Shown here piece by piece: positions 41,558 through 50,402 of a DNA stretch of 64,000 nt. The number at the start of each line of letters is the position of its first letter. Position 1 is the stretch's first letter. Location of the stretch: positions 806,001 to 870,000 of the forward strand of contig NZ_CP008884.1 in assembly GCF_000725385.1 (NCBI RefSeq), written 5' to 3'. Origin of the DNA: Dyella japonica A8. GTDB lineage: Bacteria; Pseudomonadota; Gammaproteobacteria; Xanthomonadales; Rhodanobacteraceae. The notes under the pieces are model-generated. The model did not search any database and was not told where the DNA came from. It saw only the letters and a program-made list of their open reading frames with translations. The position numbers were made by a program, and so were the translations under genes.

Positions 41558-42235
41558 ATGAATACACCGAAGACCGAATGGCCCAGTTCGCTAGGCGACG
41601 ACGAACTCGAGGAACTGGACCAATACCTGCGCGGCCACGTCGGCGAGGGCGACCTGCTGCTCGACGGGGTGCATGGGCTGCTTTCCGCACTCGCCGTGGG
41701 CCCCATGCAGGTGCTGCCCGAAGAATGGCTGCCGGAAGTGCTGCACGAACCCTTCACCGACGAATCCGAAGGCAATCGCGTGCTGGCGCTGCTGGCCAAG
41801 CTCAACGATTCGATCAGCGCCGAACTCGACGTCGACGCGTATGAGCCCATCCTGGGCGAGGTGGACACGGAAACCGGCCCGGTACTTTCCGCCGCCGGCT
41901 GGTGCGAGGGCTTCAGCCGCGGCATCGACCTGCGCGCGGGCCTGTGGGAAAAGCGTCTGGCGGACGACCCGCAGCTGATGGAAATGCTCGGGCCGGTGAT
42001 GGCGCTGGCGGTGGACGAAGGCATCCTCAGCGCGGACGCGGAGTTCGAGAAGCTCAGCGACGAGGAATACGACGAATGCCTGGCGCAGGTGCCGGGCGTG
42101 CTCAATGCGGTGAACCATTACTGGAACGAACACCCGGTGACCGAGGTGGAGATCGAGGCCGCCGTGCGTCCGGCAGAGGAGAAGGATCTGCAGGCCACGC
42201 CGCCACGCCAACGCAGCGGGCATTGGGTGCATTGA
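41558..42235 (+). CDS. UPF0149 / YecA-like family protein
   Basis: A 225-residue acidic protein with the UPF0149 pattern: LDDELEELDQYL-type start, GLLSALAVGPMQVLPEEWLP, AGWCEGFSRGIDL. Family members are of unknown function; some carry C-terminal metal-binding SEC-C motifs, but none is seen here. It starts 31 bases after xth and may share its transcript. Confidence 0.8.
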   Translation: MNTPKTEWPSSLGDDELEELDQYLRGHVGEGDLLLDGVHGLLSALAVGPMQVLPEEWLPEVLHEPFTDESEGNRVLALLAKLNDSISAELDVDAYEPILGEVDTETGPVLSAAGWCEGFSRGIDLRAGLWEKRLADDPQLMEMLGPVMALAVDEGILSADAEFEKLSDEEYDECLAQVPGVLNAVNHYWNEHPVTEVEIEAAVRPAEEKDLQATPPRQRSGHWVH

Positions 42236-42390
42236 GAGCAGGCGTGGGTGAAGAGGCGCCAGAAACGAGAGTTCAGGGCGCGCCTTCACTCACTTCTCGC
42301 TTTAAGCGAACAATCCGTTCCACCGGCGCGTCTTGGGTACGGACCGCCGCAGCGCCATCATGATGAGCAGTCCACTTACTGGAGACAGCC

Positions 42391-43224
42391 ATGACTGAGC
42401 GCAGCATTCTCCGCCGCATCCGCGGCGTCGATACGTCCGATGGTGCGGGCGTGCGGCTCAAGCGCATCATCGGCCAGCCTGGCCTGGACATGCTCGATCC
42501 GTTCCTTTTGCTGGACGAGTTCCGGTCCGACCAGGCGGGTGATTACATCGCGGGTTTCCCCGAGCATCCGCATCGCGGCTTCGAAACCGTGACCTACATG
42601 CTCGCGGGCCATATGAAGCACCGCGACAACCACGGCAACAGCGGCGACCTGGTGCCGGGCAGCGTGCAGTGGATGACTGCCGGCCGCGGCATCCTGCATT
42701 CGGAAATGCCCGAGCAGGAAGACGGCCTGATGTGGGGTTTCCAGCTGTGGGTGAACCTGCCGTCCAAGGAAAAGTTGATCGCGCCGCGCTACCAGGACAT
42801 CGGTCCGGAACGCATTCCGGTCGCGCGTCCGGCGGAAGGCGTGGAAGTGAAGGTGATTGCCGGTGAATTCGATGGCGTGACCGGCCCCGTGGCGGAAATC
42901 GTCACCCAGCCGATCTATCTCGACATTGCCGTGCAGCCCGGCGCAACGGTGACGATTCCGCTGCCCGAAGGCCACGCTGGCTTCGCCTACGTATTCGATG
43001 GCCAGGAGGCCGAGGTCGCGGGTGAGCCCCTGGCCCGCAGCGAGCTGGCGGTGCTCTCGCGCAGCGGCGAGCTGCGCATTGCCGGCCGCGACACAGCGGC
43101 GCGCGTGCTGCTGGTCGCCGGTCATCCGCTCAACGAGCCGGTGACCCGCTATGGACCGTTCGTGATGAACACGCCGGAAGAGATCCATCAGGCCATCGCC
43201 GACTTCCGCGCCGGCAAGTTCTGA
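42391..43224 (+). CDS. Pirin family protein
   Basis: A 277-residue bicupin. The N-terminal cupin carries the pirin metal site: FPEHPHRGFETVTYMLAGHM (two His), HRD and the later GILHSEMPEQ. WGFQLWVNLPSKEKLIAPRY is characteristic. Bacterial pirins may act as quercetin dioxygenases or as redox-sensitive regulators; neither can be chosen here. A terminator follows immediately. Confidence 0.92.
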   Translation: MTERSILRRIRGVDTSDGAGVRLKRIIGQPGLDMLDPFLLLDEFRSDQAGDYIAGFPEHPHRGFETVTYMLAGHMKHRDNHGNSGDLVPGSVQWMTAGRGILHSEMPEQEDGLMWGFQLWVNLPSKEKLIAPRYQDIGPERIPVARPAEGVEVKVIAGEFDGVTGPVAEIVTQPIYLDIAVQPGATVTIPLPEGHAGFAYVFDGQEAEVAGEPLARSELAVLSRSGELRIAGRDTAARVLLVAGHPLNEPVTRYGPFVMNTPEEIHQAIADFRAGKF

Positions 43225-43230
43225 TCGTTG

Positions 43231-43262
43231 AAAGGGCCGCCGCATCAGGCGGCTCTTTTTTT
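43231..43262 (+). terminator. Terminator after pirin
   Basis: GGGCCGCC-GCATCA-GGCGGCTC stem with one mismatch, followed by a run of seven T, beginning seven bases after the stop codon. Confidence 0.85.
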
Positions 43263-43284
43263 GCCGCCCTTAGGCTTTCCCCTT

Positions 43285-43368
43285 CGTCATCCCAGTGAAA
43301 GCTGGGATCCAGCGTCTTTGACTTCGTGTCGAAAAGTCACTGGATCCCAGCTTTCGCTGGGATGACGT
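43285..43368. repeat. REP-like hairpin pair, divergent subtype
   Basis: Left core CATCCCAGTGAAAGCTGGGA and right core CCCAGCTTTCGCTGGG, inverted, with a spacer of about 25 bases. The arm sequence differs from other pairs, but the two arms match each other apart from one base. Confidence 0.85.
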
Positions 43369-43679
43369 TTCTTTTGGGACTTCGCACCCCTTGGTCGCCG
43401 CACCACGCCGGACAGGCTCAAGCCACCGGCCGCCCCGGCCGTTAACCCCATTGAAGTAGGGGGAATCCGGCGGTGGCGGCACGGATGGCAGGATCGATGC
43501 ATCCCCATCCGTGCCTGCCGCCGGGTTCACAGAATCAGCAAGTTAGGCCAAATGACTGGTTGTAAAACAATCTTAGATTGCCGTTAAATAAGGATTAATC
43601 CAAAGGGGTGCAACCGGCTGTACTATCAACCTACAGCTCTTTGCGAAGAAAACACATATAACTCGTTGTATTCATTATT
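43369..43679. other. A/T-rich upstream region of the SPFH gene
   Basis: A 311-base gap without a gene. Its right half is much richer in A+T than the surroundings (24 G+C of 60 in 43561-43620), containing TTGTAAAACAATCTTAGATT and TTAAATAAGGATTAATCC. This suggests a promoter or regulatory region for the downstream gene. No definite -35/-10 pair can be assigned. Confidence 0.4.
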
Positions 43680-44138
43680 ATGAATGCCCTGATTACTCTC
43701 GTTGTCCTGGCGCTGATCGCGACGTTCGCTACCGCGATCAAGCGTGTGCCGGCCGACCAGGTGCATAGCCTCTACCGCAGGGGCAGGCCGTTCCGCCTGT
43801 TGCAGCCGGGTACCCATATGGCCCTCCCGCTGATCGACCGTGTGGAGCACCGCATCAACCTCAGCGGCCAGGTGCTGCGCTTCGAGGAACTGCTGCCCAA
43901 CGCCCACGATGTGCGCGGCACGGTGTATTGGCAGGTGCTGGAGCCCGAGCGTGCCGATGCGGTGATCGACCAGGCCGACCAGCTGATCCGCGGCGGTGCC
44001 CTGGCGGCCCTGCGCGATGAGCCGGAGGCGTTCAATGCCGATCGTCGCGACCTCGGCTCGCGTCTGAAGCAGAGCATGAATGGCGCCCTGCGCGAGCGCG
44101 GCATGATGGTGACGCGGGTGGAACTGGAATTTGCCTGA
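43680..44138 (+). CDS. Short SPFH/Band 7 domain protein
   Basis: A 152-residue protein: one N-terminal membrane segment (MNALITLVVLALIATFATAI) and then a Band 7-like domain (KRVPADQVHSLYRRGRPFRL, PLIDRVEHRINLSGQVLRFE, VRGTVYWQVLEPERADAVID). Stomatin-type proteins are usually 250-350 residues with a long C-terminal coiled coil; that part is missing here, although the gene ends cleanly before a terminator. It could be a compact family member. No NfeD partner is adjacent. Confidence 0.7.
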   Translation: MNALITLVVLALIATFATAIKRVPADQVHSLYRRGRPFRLLQPGTHMALPLIDRVEHRINLSGQVLRFEELLPNAHDVRGTVYWQVLEPERADAVIDQADQLIRGGALAALRDEPEAFNADRRDLGSRLKQSMNGALRERGMMVTRVELEFA

Positions 44139-44206
44139 TCCGGAGTGCTGCCGGACAGGTCCGGGCGAAGGTGGCCTAAGAGCACCCGCCCCAGGGGAGA
44201 CCCTTG

Positions 44207-44230
44207 AAGCCCGCTCCGGCGGGCTTTTTC
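44207..44230 (+). terminator. Terminator after SPFH gene
   Basis: AAGCCCGC-TCCG-GCGGGCTT stem followed by TTTCTTT. Confidence 0.85.
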
Positions 44231-44250
44231 TTTATCCGTGCCAGCTTTTC

Positions 44251-44321
44251 TGTGGGAGCGCACCCTGTGCGCGACTGAACGTTCACGATGATGTCTGTCG
44301 CGCACAGGGTGCGCTCCCACA
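44251..44321. repeat. TGTGGGAGCGCACCCTGTGC pair
   Basis: Compact second-family pair with a spacer of about 20 bases, just after the terminator and 91 bases before rsmG. Confidence 0.85.
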
Positions 44322-44412
44322 TCGAACAAGGGCGTTCCAACTGGCATCCAGGGCGGCACACCCGGATACTTGCCAACCCGTTTGACCCAAGCACGCACAC
44401 CAAGGCACGCCC

Positions 44413-45048
44413 ATGAGCTCCCGACACGACCTGCAAACCCGGCTGGAACGCGGCATCGCCGCGCTTGGCGTGTCGTTGCCGGCCGGCGCGGTGGAGCGGC
44501 TGCTGGACTACCGGGCGCTGCTGGCGCGCTGGAACGCCACCTACAACCTCACGGCGATCCGCGACCCGGGCGAGATGGTGAGCCGCCATCTGATCGACTC
44601 GCTGGCCATCCTGCCGTACGTGCAAGGCCAGACGCTGGCGGACCTCGGCACCGGACCGGGGCTGCCGGGCATCCCGCTGGCCATCGCCGCGCCCGAGCGC
44701 CAGGTGCTGCTGGTTGATTCCAATGGCAAGAAGGTCCGCTTCCTGCGCGAAGCCATCCGCTCACTCAAGCTTGAGAACGTTCGCGCCGTGCAGTCGCGCG
44801 TGGAAGAGGTGGAAGGCCAGTTCGACTGCGTCACCGCCCGCGCCTTTGCCAGTCTTGAAGACATGTTGGCCTGGGGTGGTCACCTTTTGACCAAGGACGG
44901 CATCTGGCTCGCCATGAAGGGCAAGCATCCGGACGAGGAATTGCCCGGCGTGCCGGTCGGTTTCGAGGTGCGCGCCATCCATACGCTGGCCGTGCCCGAC
45001 GTGGGCGGCGAGCGCCATCTCGTCGTGTTGGGCCGGACAGCCGCTTGA
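44413..45048 (+). CDS. rsmG: 16S rRNA (guanine527-N7)-methyltransferase RsmG
   Basis: A 211-residue SAM-dependent methyltransferase. It shows NLTAIRDPGEMVSRHLIDSL, the SAM loop DLGTGPGLPGIPLAIAAP, VDSNGKKVRFLREAIRSLKL and TARAFASLEDML, all typical of RsmG (GidB). It is followed by parA and parB, the conserved origin-proximal order. Confidence 0.96.
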   Translation: MSSRHDLQTRLERGIAALGVSLPAGAVERLLDYRALLARWNATYNLTAIRDPGEMVSRHLIDSLAILPYVQGQTLADLGTGPGLPGIPLAIAAPERQVLLVDSNGKKVRFLREAIRSLKLENVRAVQSRVEEVEGQFDCVTARAFASLEDMLAWGGHLLTKDGIWLAMKGKHPDEELPGVPVGFEVRAIHTLAVPDVGGERHLVVLGRTAA

Positions 45049-45098
45049 TCAGGCTGCTAATCTAGCCCCCTTTCACTCGTTCACGGTCTCGACGACAC

Positions 45099-45962
45099 AT
45101 GGCCCGCATCATCGCTGTCGCCAACCAGAAGGGCGGCGTCGGCAAAACAACGACTGCCGTCAATCTCGCCGCCGCGCTGGCTGCTGCCAAGCGCAAGGTG
45201 CTGCTCGTCGACTTCGATCCGCAGGGCAACGCGACCATGGCCTCGGGCGTGGACAAGCGCGTGGCCAAGCCCAATGGCTGTGAAGTCCTGCTGGACGAGG
45301 CGCCGATCGAGCAGGCCATCCTCAAGACCGAGGCGAACTACGACCTGCTGCCCGGCAACGGTGACCTCACCGCCGCCGAGCTGAAGCTGATGGACGCGAT
45401 CGCACGCGAAAGCCGTCTCAAGGACGCGCTCGCGAAAGTCACCGATCGCTACGACATCATCCTCATCGACTGCCCACCGTCGCTGCATCTGCTGACGCTC
45501 AATGCGCTGGCGGCGGCGAACGGCCTGCTGATCCCGGTGCAGTGCGAATACTTCGCACTGGAAGGCCTTTCCAGCCTGCTCGACACGGTGAAGGCCGTGC
45601 GCCAGCGCCTGAATCCCACGCTGGAAATCGAAGGCCTGCTGCGCACCATGTACGACGTGCGCAACAACCTGGGCAACGAAGTATCCGCGCAGCTCACCAC
45701 GCATTTCGGCGACAAGGTGCTGCGCTCCATCATTCCGCGCAACGTGCGTCTGGCCGAGGCGCCCAGCCATGGGCAGCCGATCCATCTGTATGACCGCAGT
45801 TCGCGCGGCGCCATCGCCTATATCGGGCTGGCCGGCGAAATGATCCGTCGCGAGCGCGGCCTGAATGCCGCCTCGCAGGAAACGAACGACGTGGTCACGC
45901 CGATGCTGCACGCCGATTCAGACGAGACGCTCGACGACGTCGTCGACGTTCATCAGGAGTAA
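45099..45962 (+). CDS. parA: Chromosome partitioning ATPase ParA (Soj)
   Basis: A 287-residue deviant-Walker ATPase beginning MARIIAVANQKGGVGKTTTA, with the second motif VLLVDFDPQGNAT and the switch IILIDCPPSLHLLTLNAL. It moves ParB-bound origins. It is followed by parB with a two-base gap. Normal length; no HTH N-terminal extension, as expected for chromosomal type. Confidence 0.96.
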   Translation: MARIIAVANQKGGVGKTTTAVNLAAALAAAKRKVLLVDFDPQGNATMASGVDKRVAKPNGCEVLLDEAPIEQAILKTEANYDLLPGNGDLTAAELKLMDAIARESRLKDALAKVTDRYDIILIDCPPSLHLLTLNALAAANGLLIPVQCEYFALEGLSSLLDTVKAVRQRLNPTLEIEGLLRTMYDVRNNLGNEVSAQLTTHFGDKVLRSIIPRNVRLAEAPSHGQPIHLYDRSSRGAIAYIGLAGEMIRRERGLNAASQETNDVVTPMLHADSDETLDDVVDVHQE

Positions 45963-45964
45963 GC

Positions 45965-46837
45965 ATGTCCGCTGCGAAAAAACGGGGCCTGGGACGCGGG
46001 CTCGACGTGTTGCTGGGCGGGTCGGACGAACCCGGCAAGCCGACGGTACTGGAGCAGGAAGGCGAGCTGCGCACGCTGCCGATCCAGCACATCCAGCCCG
46101 GCAAATACCAGCCGCGTCGCCATTGGAACGATGAAGCCCTGGACGAACTGGCTGCCTCCATCCGCGCGCAGGGTCTTATCCAGCCGGTGGTGGTGCGCGA
46201 GATCGGCAAGAACCAGTTCGAGCTGATCGCCGGCGAACGCCGCTGGCGCGCCGCGCAGCGCGCGCAGCTCTCCGAGCTGCCCGCGCTGGTGAAGGACGTC
46301 CCCGAAGTGGCCGTGCCGGCCATGGCGCTGATCGAGAACATCCAGCGCCAGGACCTTACTCCGCTCGAAGAAGCCGACGCGCTCAAGCGCCTGATCGACG
46401 ATTTCGACTTGACCCACCAGCAGGCGGCCGATGCGGTGGGCCGTTCGCGTGCGGCGGTGTCCAACCTGCTGCGCCTGACCGAACTGCCGGTGTCCATCAA
46501 GCGCCTGCTCGACGAAGGCAAGCTGGAGATGGGCCACGCGCGTTGCCTTATCACCCTGCCCGAAAGCATGGCCGAAGGCCTGGCGCTGGAAGCGTCGCGT
46601 CATGGCTGGAGCGTGCGCGAGCTGGAAGAGCACGCCCGCCGCGCGCAGACCGCGCCCAAGGGCAAGGCCAAGCATGCGCCGGCCCGTGATCCGAACGTCG
46701 ATGCGCTGGAGCGCGAACTGGGCGAGCGTTTTGCCACTCGCGTGGAGTTGGCGCAGGGGCGCGGGGGCAAGGGTAAGTTGGTGATCCACTATCACAGCAA
46801 CGATGAGCTGGATGGGATTCTGGGGAAGATTCGCTAA
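45965..46837 (+). CDS. parB: Chromosome partitioning protein ParB
   Basis: A 290-residue ParB CTPase-type DNA-binding protein. It has the N-terminal MSAAKKRGLGRGLDVLLGGS, QYQPR-type box (KYQPRRHW), GERRWRAAQ and ENIQRQDLTPLEEADALKRL, the HTH HQQAADAVGRSRAAVSNLLR, and a C-terminal dimerisation region. Canonical parS (TGTTTCACGTGAAACA) was not found by eye in the window. Confidence 0.96.
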   Translation: MSAAKKRGLGRGLDVLLGGSDEPGKPTVLEQEGELRTLPIQHIQPGKYQPRRHWNDEALDELAASIRAQGLIQPVVVREIGKNQFELIAGERRWRAAQRAQLSELPALVKDVPEVAVPAMALIENIQRQDLTPLEEADALKRLIDDFDLTHQQAADAVGRSRAAVSNLLRLTELPVSIKRLLDEGKLEMGHARCLITLPESMAEGLALEASRHGWSVRELEEHARRAQTAPKGKAKHAPARDPNVDALERELGERFATRVELAQGRGGKGKLVIHYHSNDELDGILGKIR

Positions 46838-46921
46838 GGCGGGTTTTCGCTGGTTTGTCTTCGGTGGTTTGGTTTGCTGGGGTGTGCGTCTGTGCGGCAG
46901 ACGCCGCGCTCTTTCCTGTTT

Positions 46922-47870
46922 GGGGGAAGGGTTGGGGTGACGGGTGCCACCTGGCCCTGGGCTTCGTTCTTTAGCCGTCATCTCGGCGCACCCCGAAAAG
47001 GGGGCAAGGGCCGGGATCTAGTAGCGGTAGTGGTCGGTTGTCGCCTCGAGCCTTTCCGCGATCTGGCCGCCTACGCGGCGGGCGTTCCGACCTCCTGCCG
47101 GAGGCCGGGTCACTTTTCTTTGCTTGCCCAAAAGATCCCACGGGGACTAGCTTCGCGTCGAAAGTAACCAAAAGAAAGGGCCCCCCGGATGACGCGCCTT
47201 CCGGGCGTTGCCCGGAAGGTTCGCGGTCGGGTTCCGGGCTTTTCGACGGGGCATCCTGCCCCGACGAAAAGTGCCAGGGATCCCTCCCTGGCACCCCTGC
47301 GGGGCCTGATCTCCACCCGCCCGCCGCGTCATACGGGGACCTGGTAGGTCAAAAGCCAAAGCTAAAAGCTAAAAGCCAAAAGTCGAAGCAAGAACTCGGG
47401 CCCACGGCGGAGCATCCAAAGTGGCGAGTCCCCTGTGGGAGCGTCCGTGAGGGTTCCGACCACGCCAAAGCGCAGCGAGGCGCTGCTTTAAGTCCTCATC
47501 GCTAGGGCGCGTTGCGAAGCGCTTGGAGGTATCCGCTGTGTAGAGGCGGAGGTTGCCGGCCAACAACTTGCCTCAGGCGTTCAGGCTTATCCCCACGAAA
47601 TGCTGCCAGCTCTGGCTCTCAAGGCCATTTTCTTTGGGTTACTTTTCTTTTGGGCCAGCAAAAGAAAAGTGACTCGGCCTTCGGCAGAAGGTCAAAACGC
47701 CCGCTGCGTAAGCGGCCAGGTCGCGGAATCACGGCAACCGGAGGCCAAGAGCAAAGTCACTGGATGACCAGCCATACGGCTGTTGAAAAGCGCCTCCTGC
47801 CTCCGCAGGGATGACGGCTAAAGAATGAAGCGGTGGGGCTAGGTTGGCAACGCCCCCTTCACTCCCCCTT
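46922..47870. mobile_element. Composite multi-hairpin repeat element, copy B
   Basis: Second copy of the element at 26703. The left end GGAAGGGTTGGGGTGACGGG and REP hairpin (with a nested CCCCGAAAAGGGGG hairpin) are mirrored on the right, where GGGATGACGGCTAAAGAATG is the inverse of the left flank of copy A. Module 1 hairpins are kept, although one is interrupted by about 28 extra bases (AAGATCCCACGGGGACTAGC...). GTGCCAGGGA-TCCC-TCCCTGGCAC carries paired changes relative to copy A. Module 2 with ACTTTTCTTTTG-GGCCAG-CAAAAGAAAAGT is at 47641-47670. The nested GTGGGAGC pair is reduced to a partial left arm. Confidence 0.7.
47351..47390 (+). repeat. Heptamer tandem array in element B
   Basis: AAAAGCC/AAAGCTA-type heptamers, anchored by AGGTC and GAAGCAAGA as in the other copies, with a different mix of units. 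Confidence 0.75.
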
Positions 47871-48049
47871 GGCGCCCCAGAAAACGGCACACGCCACCCG
47901 CCTGGAGGGCCGATAAGTAGGCTCCCGCCGACCAGCACAAACCCCGCCGCGACAGCGTCGCCACCCCCTTGCCCCTGACGCCACGCCCTCCACCCACTAG
48001 AATGACGCCCTGGCGCCCCGCGCCCCCTGTTCAAGCCAAGGCTCTCCCC

Positions 48050-48766
48050 ATGCCCCAACTGTCCGTCGTCGTGCCTGTCTTCAACGAGCGCGACAACATC
48101 CCGCCGCTGCTCGCCGAAATCGCCAACGCCCTGCGCGGCAAGGTCGACTTCGAAGTCGTGTACGTGGACGACGACTCCAGTGACGACAGCGTGGCCGTGC
48201 TGGCCGCGGAGAAGCCCAAGTACCCGGAACTGCGCATCGTCCGCCACCTGACCCGCAGCGGGCAGAGCACGGCGGTGTGGAACGGCGTGCGCGCCGCCCG
48301 TTCGCCGTGGATCGCCACGCTGGACGGCGACGGCCAGAACGACCCGGCCGATATCCCCAAGCTGCTCGCCGAGCGGGACAAGTCGGCGCAGAACGTGCGT
48401 CTCTTCGCCGGTTGGCGCACCACGCGCCGCGACAGCTTCAACAAGCGCATTTCCTCCAAGATCGCCAACGCGGTGCGCTCGCGCATGCTCCAGGATTCCA
48501 CGCCCGACACCGGCTGCGGCCTGAAGCTGTTTGATCGCGACGTGTTCATGCGCCTGCCCTACTTCGACCACATGCACCGCTACCTGCCGGCGCTGGTCAA
48601 GCGCGCGGGCTTCCAGAGCACCAGCGTGCCGGTGGGCCACCGACCGCGTACGGCGGGCACCTCCAAGTACGGCATGCTCGATCGCCTGTGGGTGGGCATT
48701 GCCGACCTGCGCGGCGTCGCATGGCTCATGCGTCGCGGCAAGGTGACCCAGGTCGAAGAGATCTGA
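48050..48766 (+). CDS. Family 2 glycosyltransferase, polyprenol-phosphate sugar synthase type
   Basis: A 238-residue GT2 enzyme. The N-terminal MPQLSVVVPVFNERDNIPPL and VYVDDDSSDDSVAVL, then WIATLDGDGQNDPADIPKLL with the DxD-like motif, and GCGLKLFDRDVFMRLPYFDH are typical of dolichol/undecaprenyl-phosphate mannose- or glucose-type synthases. It lacks C-terminal membrane helices, as in DPM1-type soluble members. The donor and acceptor cannot be read from the sequence. Confidence 0.85.
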   Translation: MPQLSVVVPVFNERDNIPPLLAEIANALRGKVDFEVVYVDDDSSDDSVAVLAAEKPKYPELRIVRHLTRSGQSTAVWNGVRAARSPWIATLDGDGQNDPADIPKLLAERDKSAQNVRLFAGWRTTRRDSFNKRISSKIANAVRSRMLQDSTPDTGCGLKLFDRDVFMRLPYFDHMHRYLPALVKRAGFQSTSVPVGHRPRTAGTSKYGMLDRLWVGIADLRGVAWLMRRGKVTQVEEI

Positions 48767-48782
48767 TCACCGCGCCTCCCCG

Positions 48783-48903
48783 TGTAGGAGCGCACGTGTG
48801 CGCGACAAGCCTACGGAGCGGAGGCGCAAGAGCGCCTGGCGACAAAGACATGGACCGCGGCATCCGCTGCTGAGCCGTGGTCGCGCACACGTGCGCTCCT
48901 ACA
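48783..48903. repeat. TGTAGGAGCGCACGTGTGCG pair, variant subtype
   Basis: Second-family pair in which both arms carry the same changes relative to the common form (TGTAGG for TGTGGG, CACGTGTG for CACCCTGTG). The arms therefore remain complementary. Confidence 0.85.
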
Positions 48904-48978
48904 AAAAGGCAAGATGGCTTCAACGCGGCCTTCATCGGCGTATGCTGATGATTCTCAGCTCCGGGAGGCCGCCCACCC

Positions 48979-49344
48979 ATGAGCATTGCCGTTAAGCGCA
49001 TTTATGAACCCGCCGCCCAGAGCGATGGTTATCGCGTCCTGGTGGATCGCTTGTGGCCACGCGGCCTGAAGAAGGATGACGCCGCGCTCGACGCATGGAG
49101 CAAGGAGCTCGCTCCTTCCACGGCGCTGCGCAAATGGTTTGGGCATGACCCCGCACGCTGGGAGTGTTTCCGCCATCGCTACGCATCCGAGCTTGATGCG
49201 TCCGGCGAATATTGGCGTCCTTTGCTCACGCAGGCCTCTCGCCATCGCGTCACGCTGCTGTTCGGCGCGCACGACGAAGAACACAACAACGCCGTGGCGC
49301 TGAAGTGCTATCTCGATGCGCTGTTGAAGGAATACGCGTACTGA
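48979..49344 (+). CDS. DUF488 family protein
   Basis: A 121-residue protein matching the YeaO-type DUF488 family: VKRIYEPAAQSDGYRVLVDR, LWPRGLKKDDAALDAW, LAPSTALRKWFGHDPARWEC and VTLLFGAHDEEHNNAVALK. The function is unknown. Convergent with the patatin gene, four bases away. Confidence 0.88.
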   Translation: MSIAVKRIYEPAAQSDGYRVLVDRLWPRGLKKDDAALDAWSKELAPSTALRKWFGHDPARWECFRHRYASELDASGEYWRPLLTQASRHRVTLLFGAHDEEHNNAVALKCYLDALLKEYAY

Positions 49345-49348
49345 CGAT

Positions 49349-50317
49349 TCACGGCCGGCCGGTGAACAGCGCGGCGCGGGTGGGCTGCCAGTTCGACAGC
49401 GCCTGGCGTGCCTGCTGGCGACCCATCTCGATCAGTTCGGCGGCGCGGTAGAACTCATAGACCGTGGCGACGTTGCGCGGCATCCGGATCAACAGATCCG
49501 GCTCGTAGGCCGCCAGGCGCAGGCGCGAAAGATTGGCCTGCATCAGGTCCATCGACTGCATGAGCAATTCGAGCATGCCCGGCTCGCGCGACTTCTCGGC
49601 GCCGTGCGGCACCAGCTTGCCGATGAACTCGCCGATGCGCGAACGGTAGCTGTCGGGGTTTTCCGTTGGCGTGGCCGGCACGACGTCCGGTGTGCCCGCG
49701 TCGGGTGGGCCGTCCATGCTTACCGCGAACAGGTAGTCCGCGGGTTCGCGGATCAGTGGCGTCACCGGCACGGGATTGAGCAGGCCGCCGTCGATCAGCC
49801 GGCGCTCGGACAGGACGTGAGGGCGGAACAGGGTGGGAATGGCGATGGAGGCGCGGATTGCGTCGAACAGCGGGCCACGTGTGAGCCACACCTCGCGCTC
49901 GCGGTCCAGGTCGGTCGCCACGGCGGTATAGGCCAGCGGCAGGTCTTCGATGGCGGCGTCGCCGATCAGGCCACGCATCGTCTCGATGATGCGCTCGCCC
50001 TTGATGAGGCCGCCACCGGACAGCGTCCAGTCGACCAGCTTGAGCACATCCATCTTGGCGAGCGAGCAGACCCAGTCGCGGTACACGGCCAGCTTGCCCA
50101 TGGCGTAGATGCCGCCGATGAGCGCGCCCATGGAGGTGCCGGCAATGGCGACGATCTGGTAGCCCTGCGCTTCGATTTCCTCGATCGCGCCGATATGCGC
50201 CAATCCCTTGGCTCCCCCGGAACCAAGCGCGAGAGCGACGGTCGGTTTCTTCGTGGCGGCGGCTTTGGCGGGCAGCGTTGAGGGATCGGCGGTATCAGTG
50301 GCGCTCATGAGCGGCAT
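49349..50317 (-). CDS. RssA-like patatin phospholipase
   Basis: A 322-residue patatin-domain protein: GSGGAKGLAHIGAIEEIEAQ (oxyanion loop), nucleophile serine in IAGTSMGALIGG and catalytic Asp in LIDGGLLNPVPV. It lacks the cNMP domain of the larger patatin at 36821. The start may be the ATG at 50317 or the one at 50308; neither has a clear ribosome site. Confidence 0.88.
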   Translation of the reverse strand: MPLMSATDTADPSTLPAKAAATKKPTVALALGSGGAKGLAHIGAIEEIEAQGYQIVAIAGTSMGALIGGIYAMGKLAVYRDWVCSLAKMDVLKLVDWTLSGGGLIKGERIIETMRGLIGDAAIEDLPLAYTAVATDLDREREVWLTRGPLFDAIRASIAIPTLFRPHVLSERRLIDGGLLNPVPVTPLIREPADYLFAVSMDGPPDAGTPDVVPATPTENPDSYRSRIGEFIGKLVPHGAEKSREPGMLELLMQSMDLMQANLSRLRLAAYEPDLLIRMPRNVATVYEFYRAAELIEMGRQQARQALSNWQPTRAALFTGRP

Positions 50318-50402
50318 AACGAGAAACGAGTGGAGAGGAGTGAGTAGCGCGAGGGAGCGTCAGCGCTTTCCCTTGCCATTCACTTCTGTTTACTCGTTTC
50401 TC

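Noticed and set aside
38635..42105. A minus-strand open frame of about 1,156 codons across prlC and xth
   Set aside because: It is antisense to three well-identified genes, has no ribosome site and a composition typical of the opposite strand of high-G+C codons. It is a shadow frame.
44413..46837. parS centromere sites near parAB
   Set aside because: No TGTTTCACGTGAAACA or close variant was found by eye around parAB or elsewhere. Absence is not proven without a computed scan.
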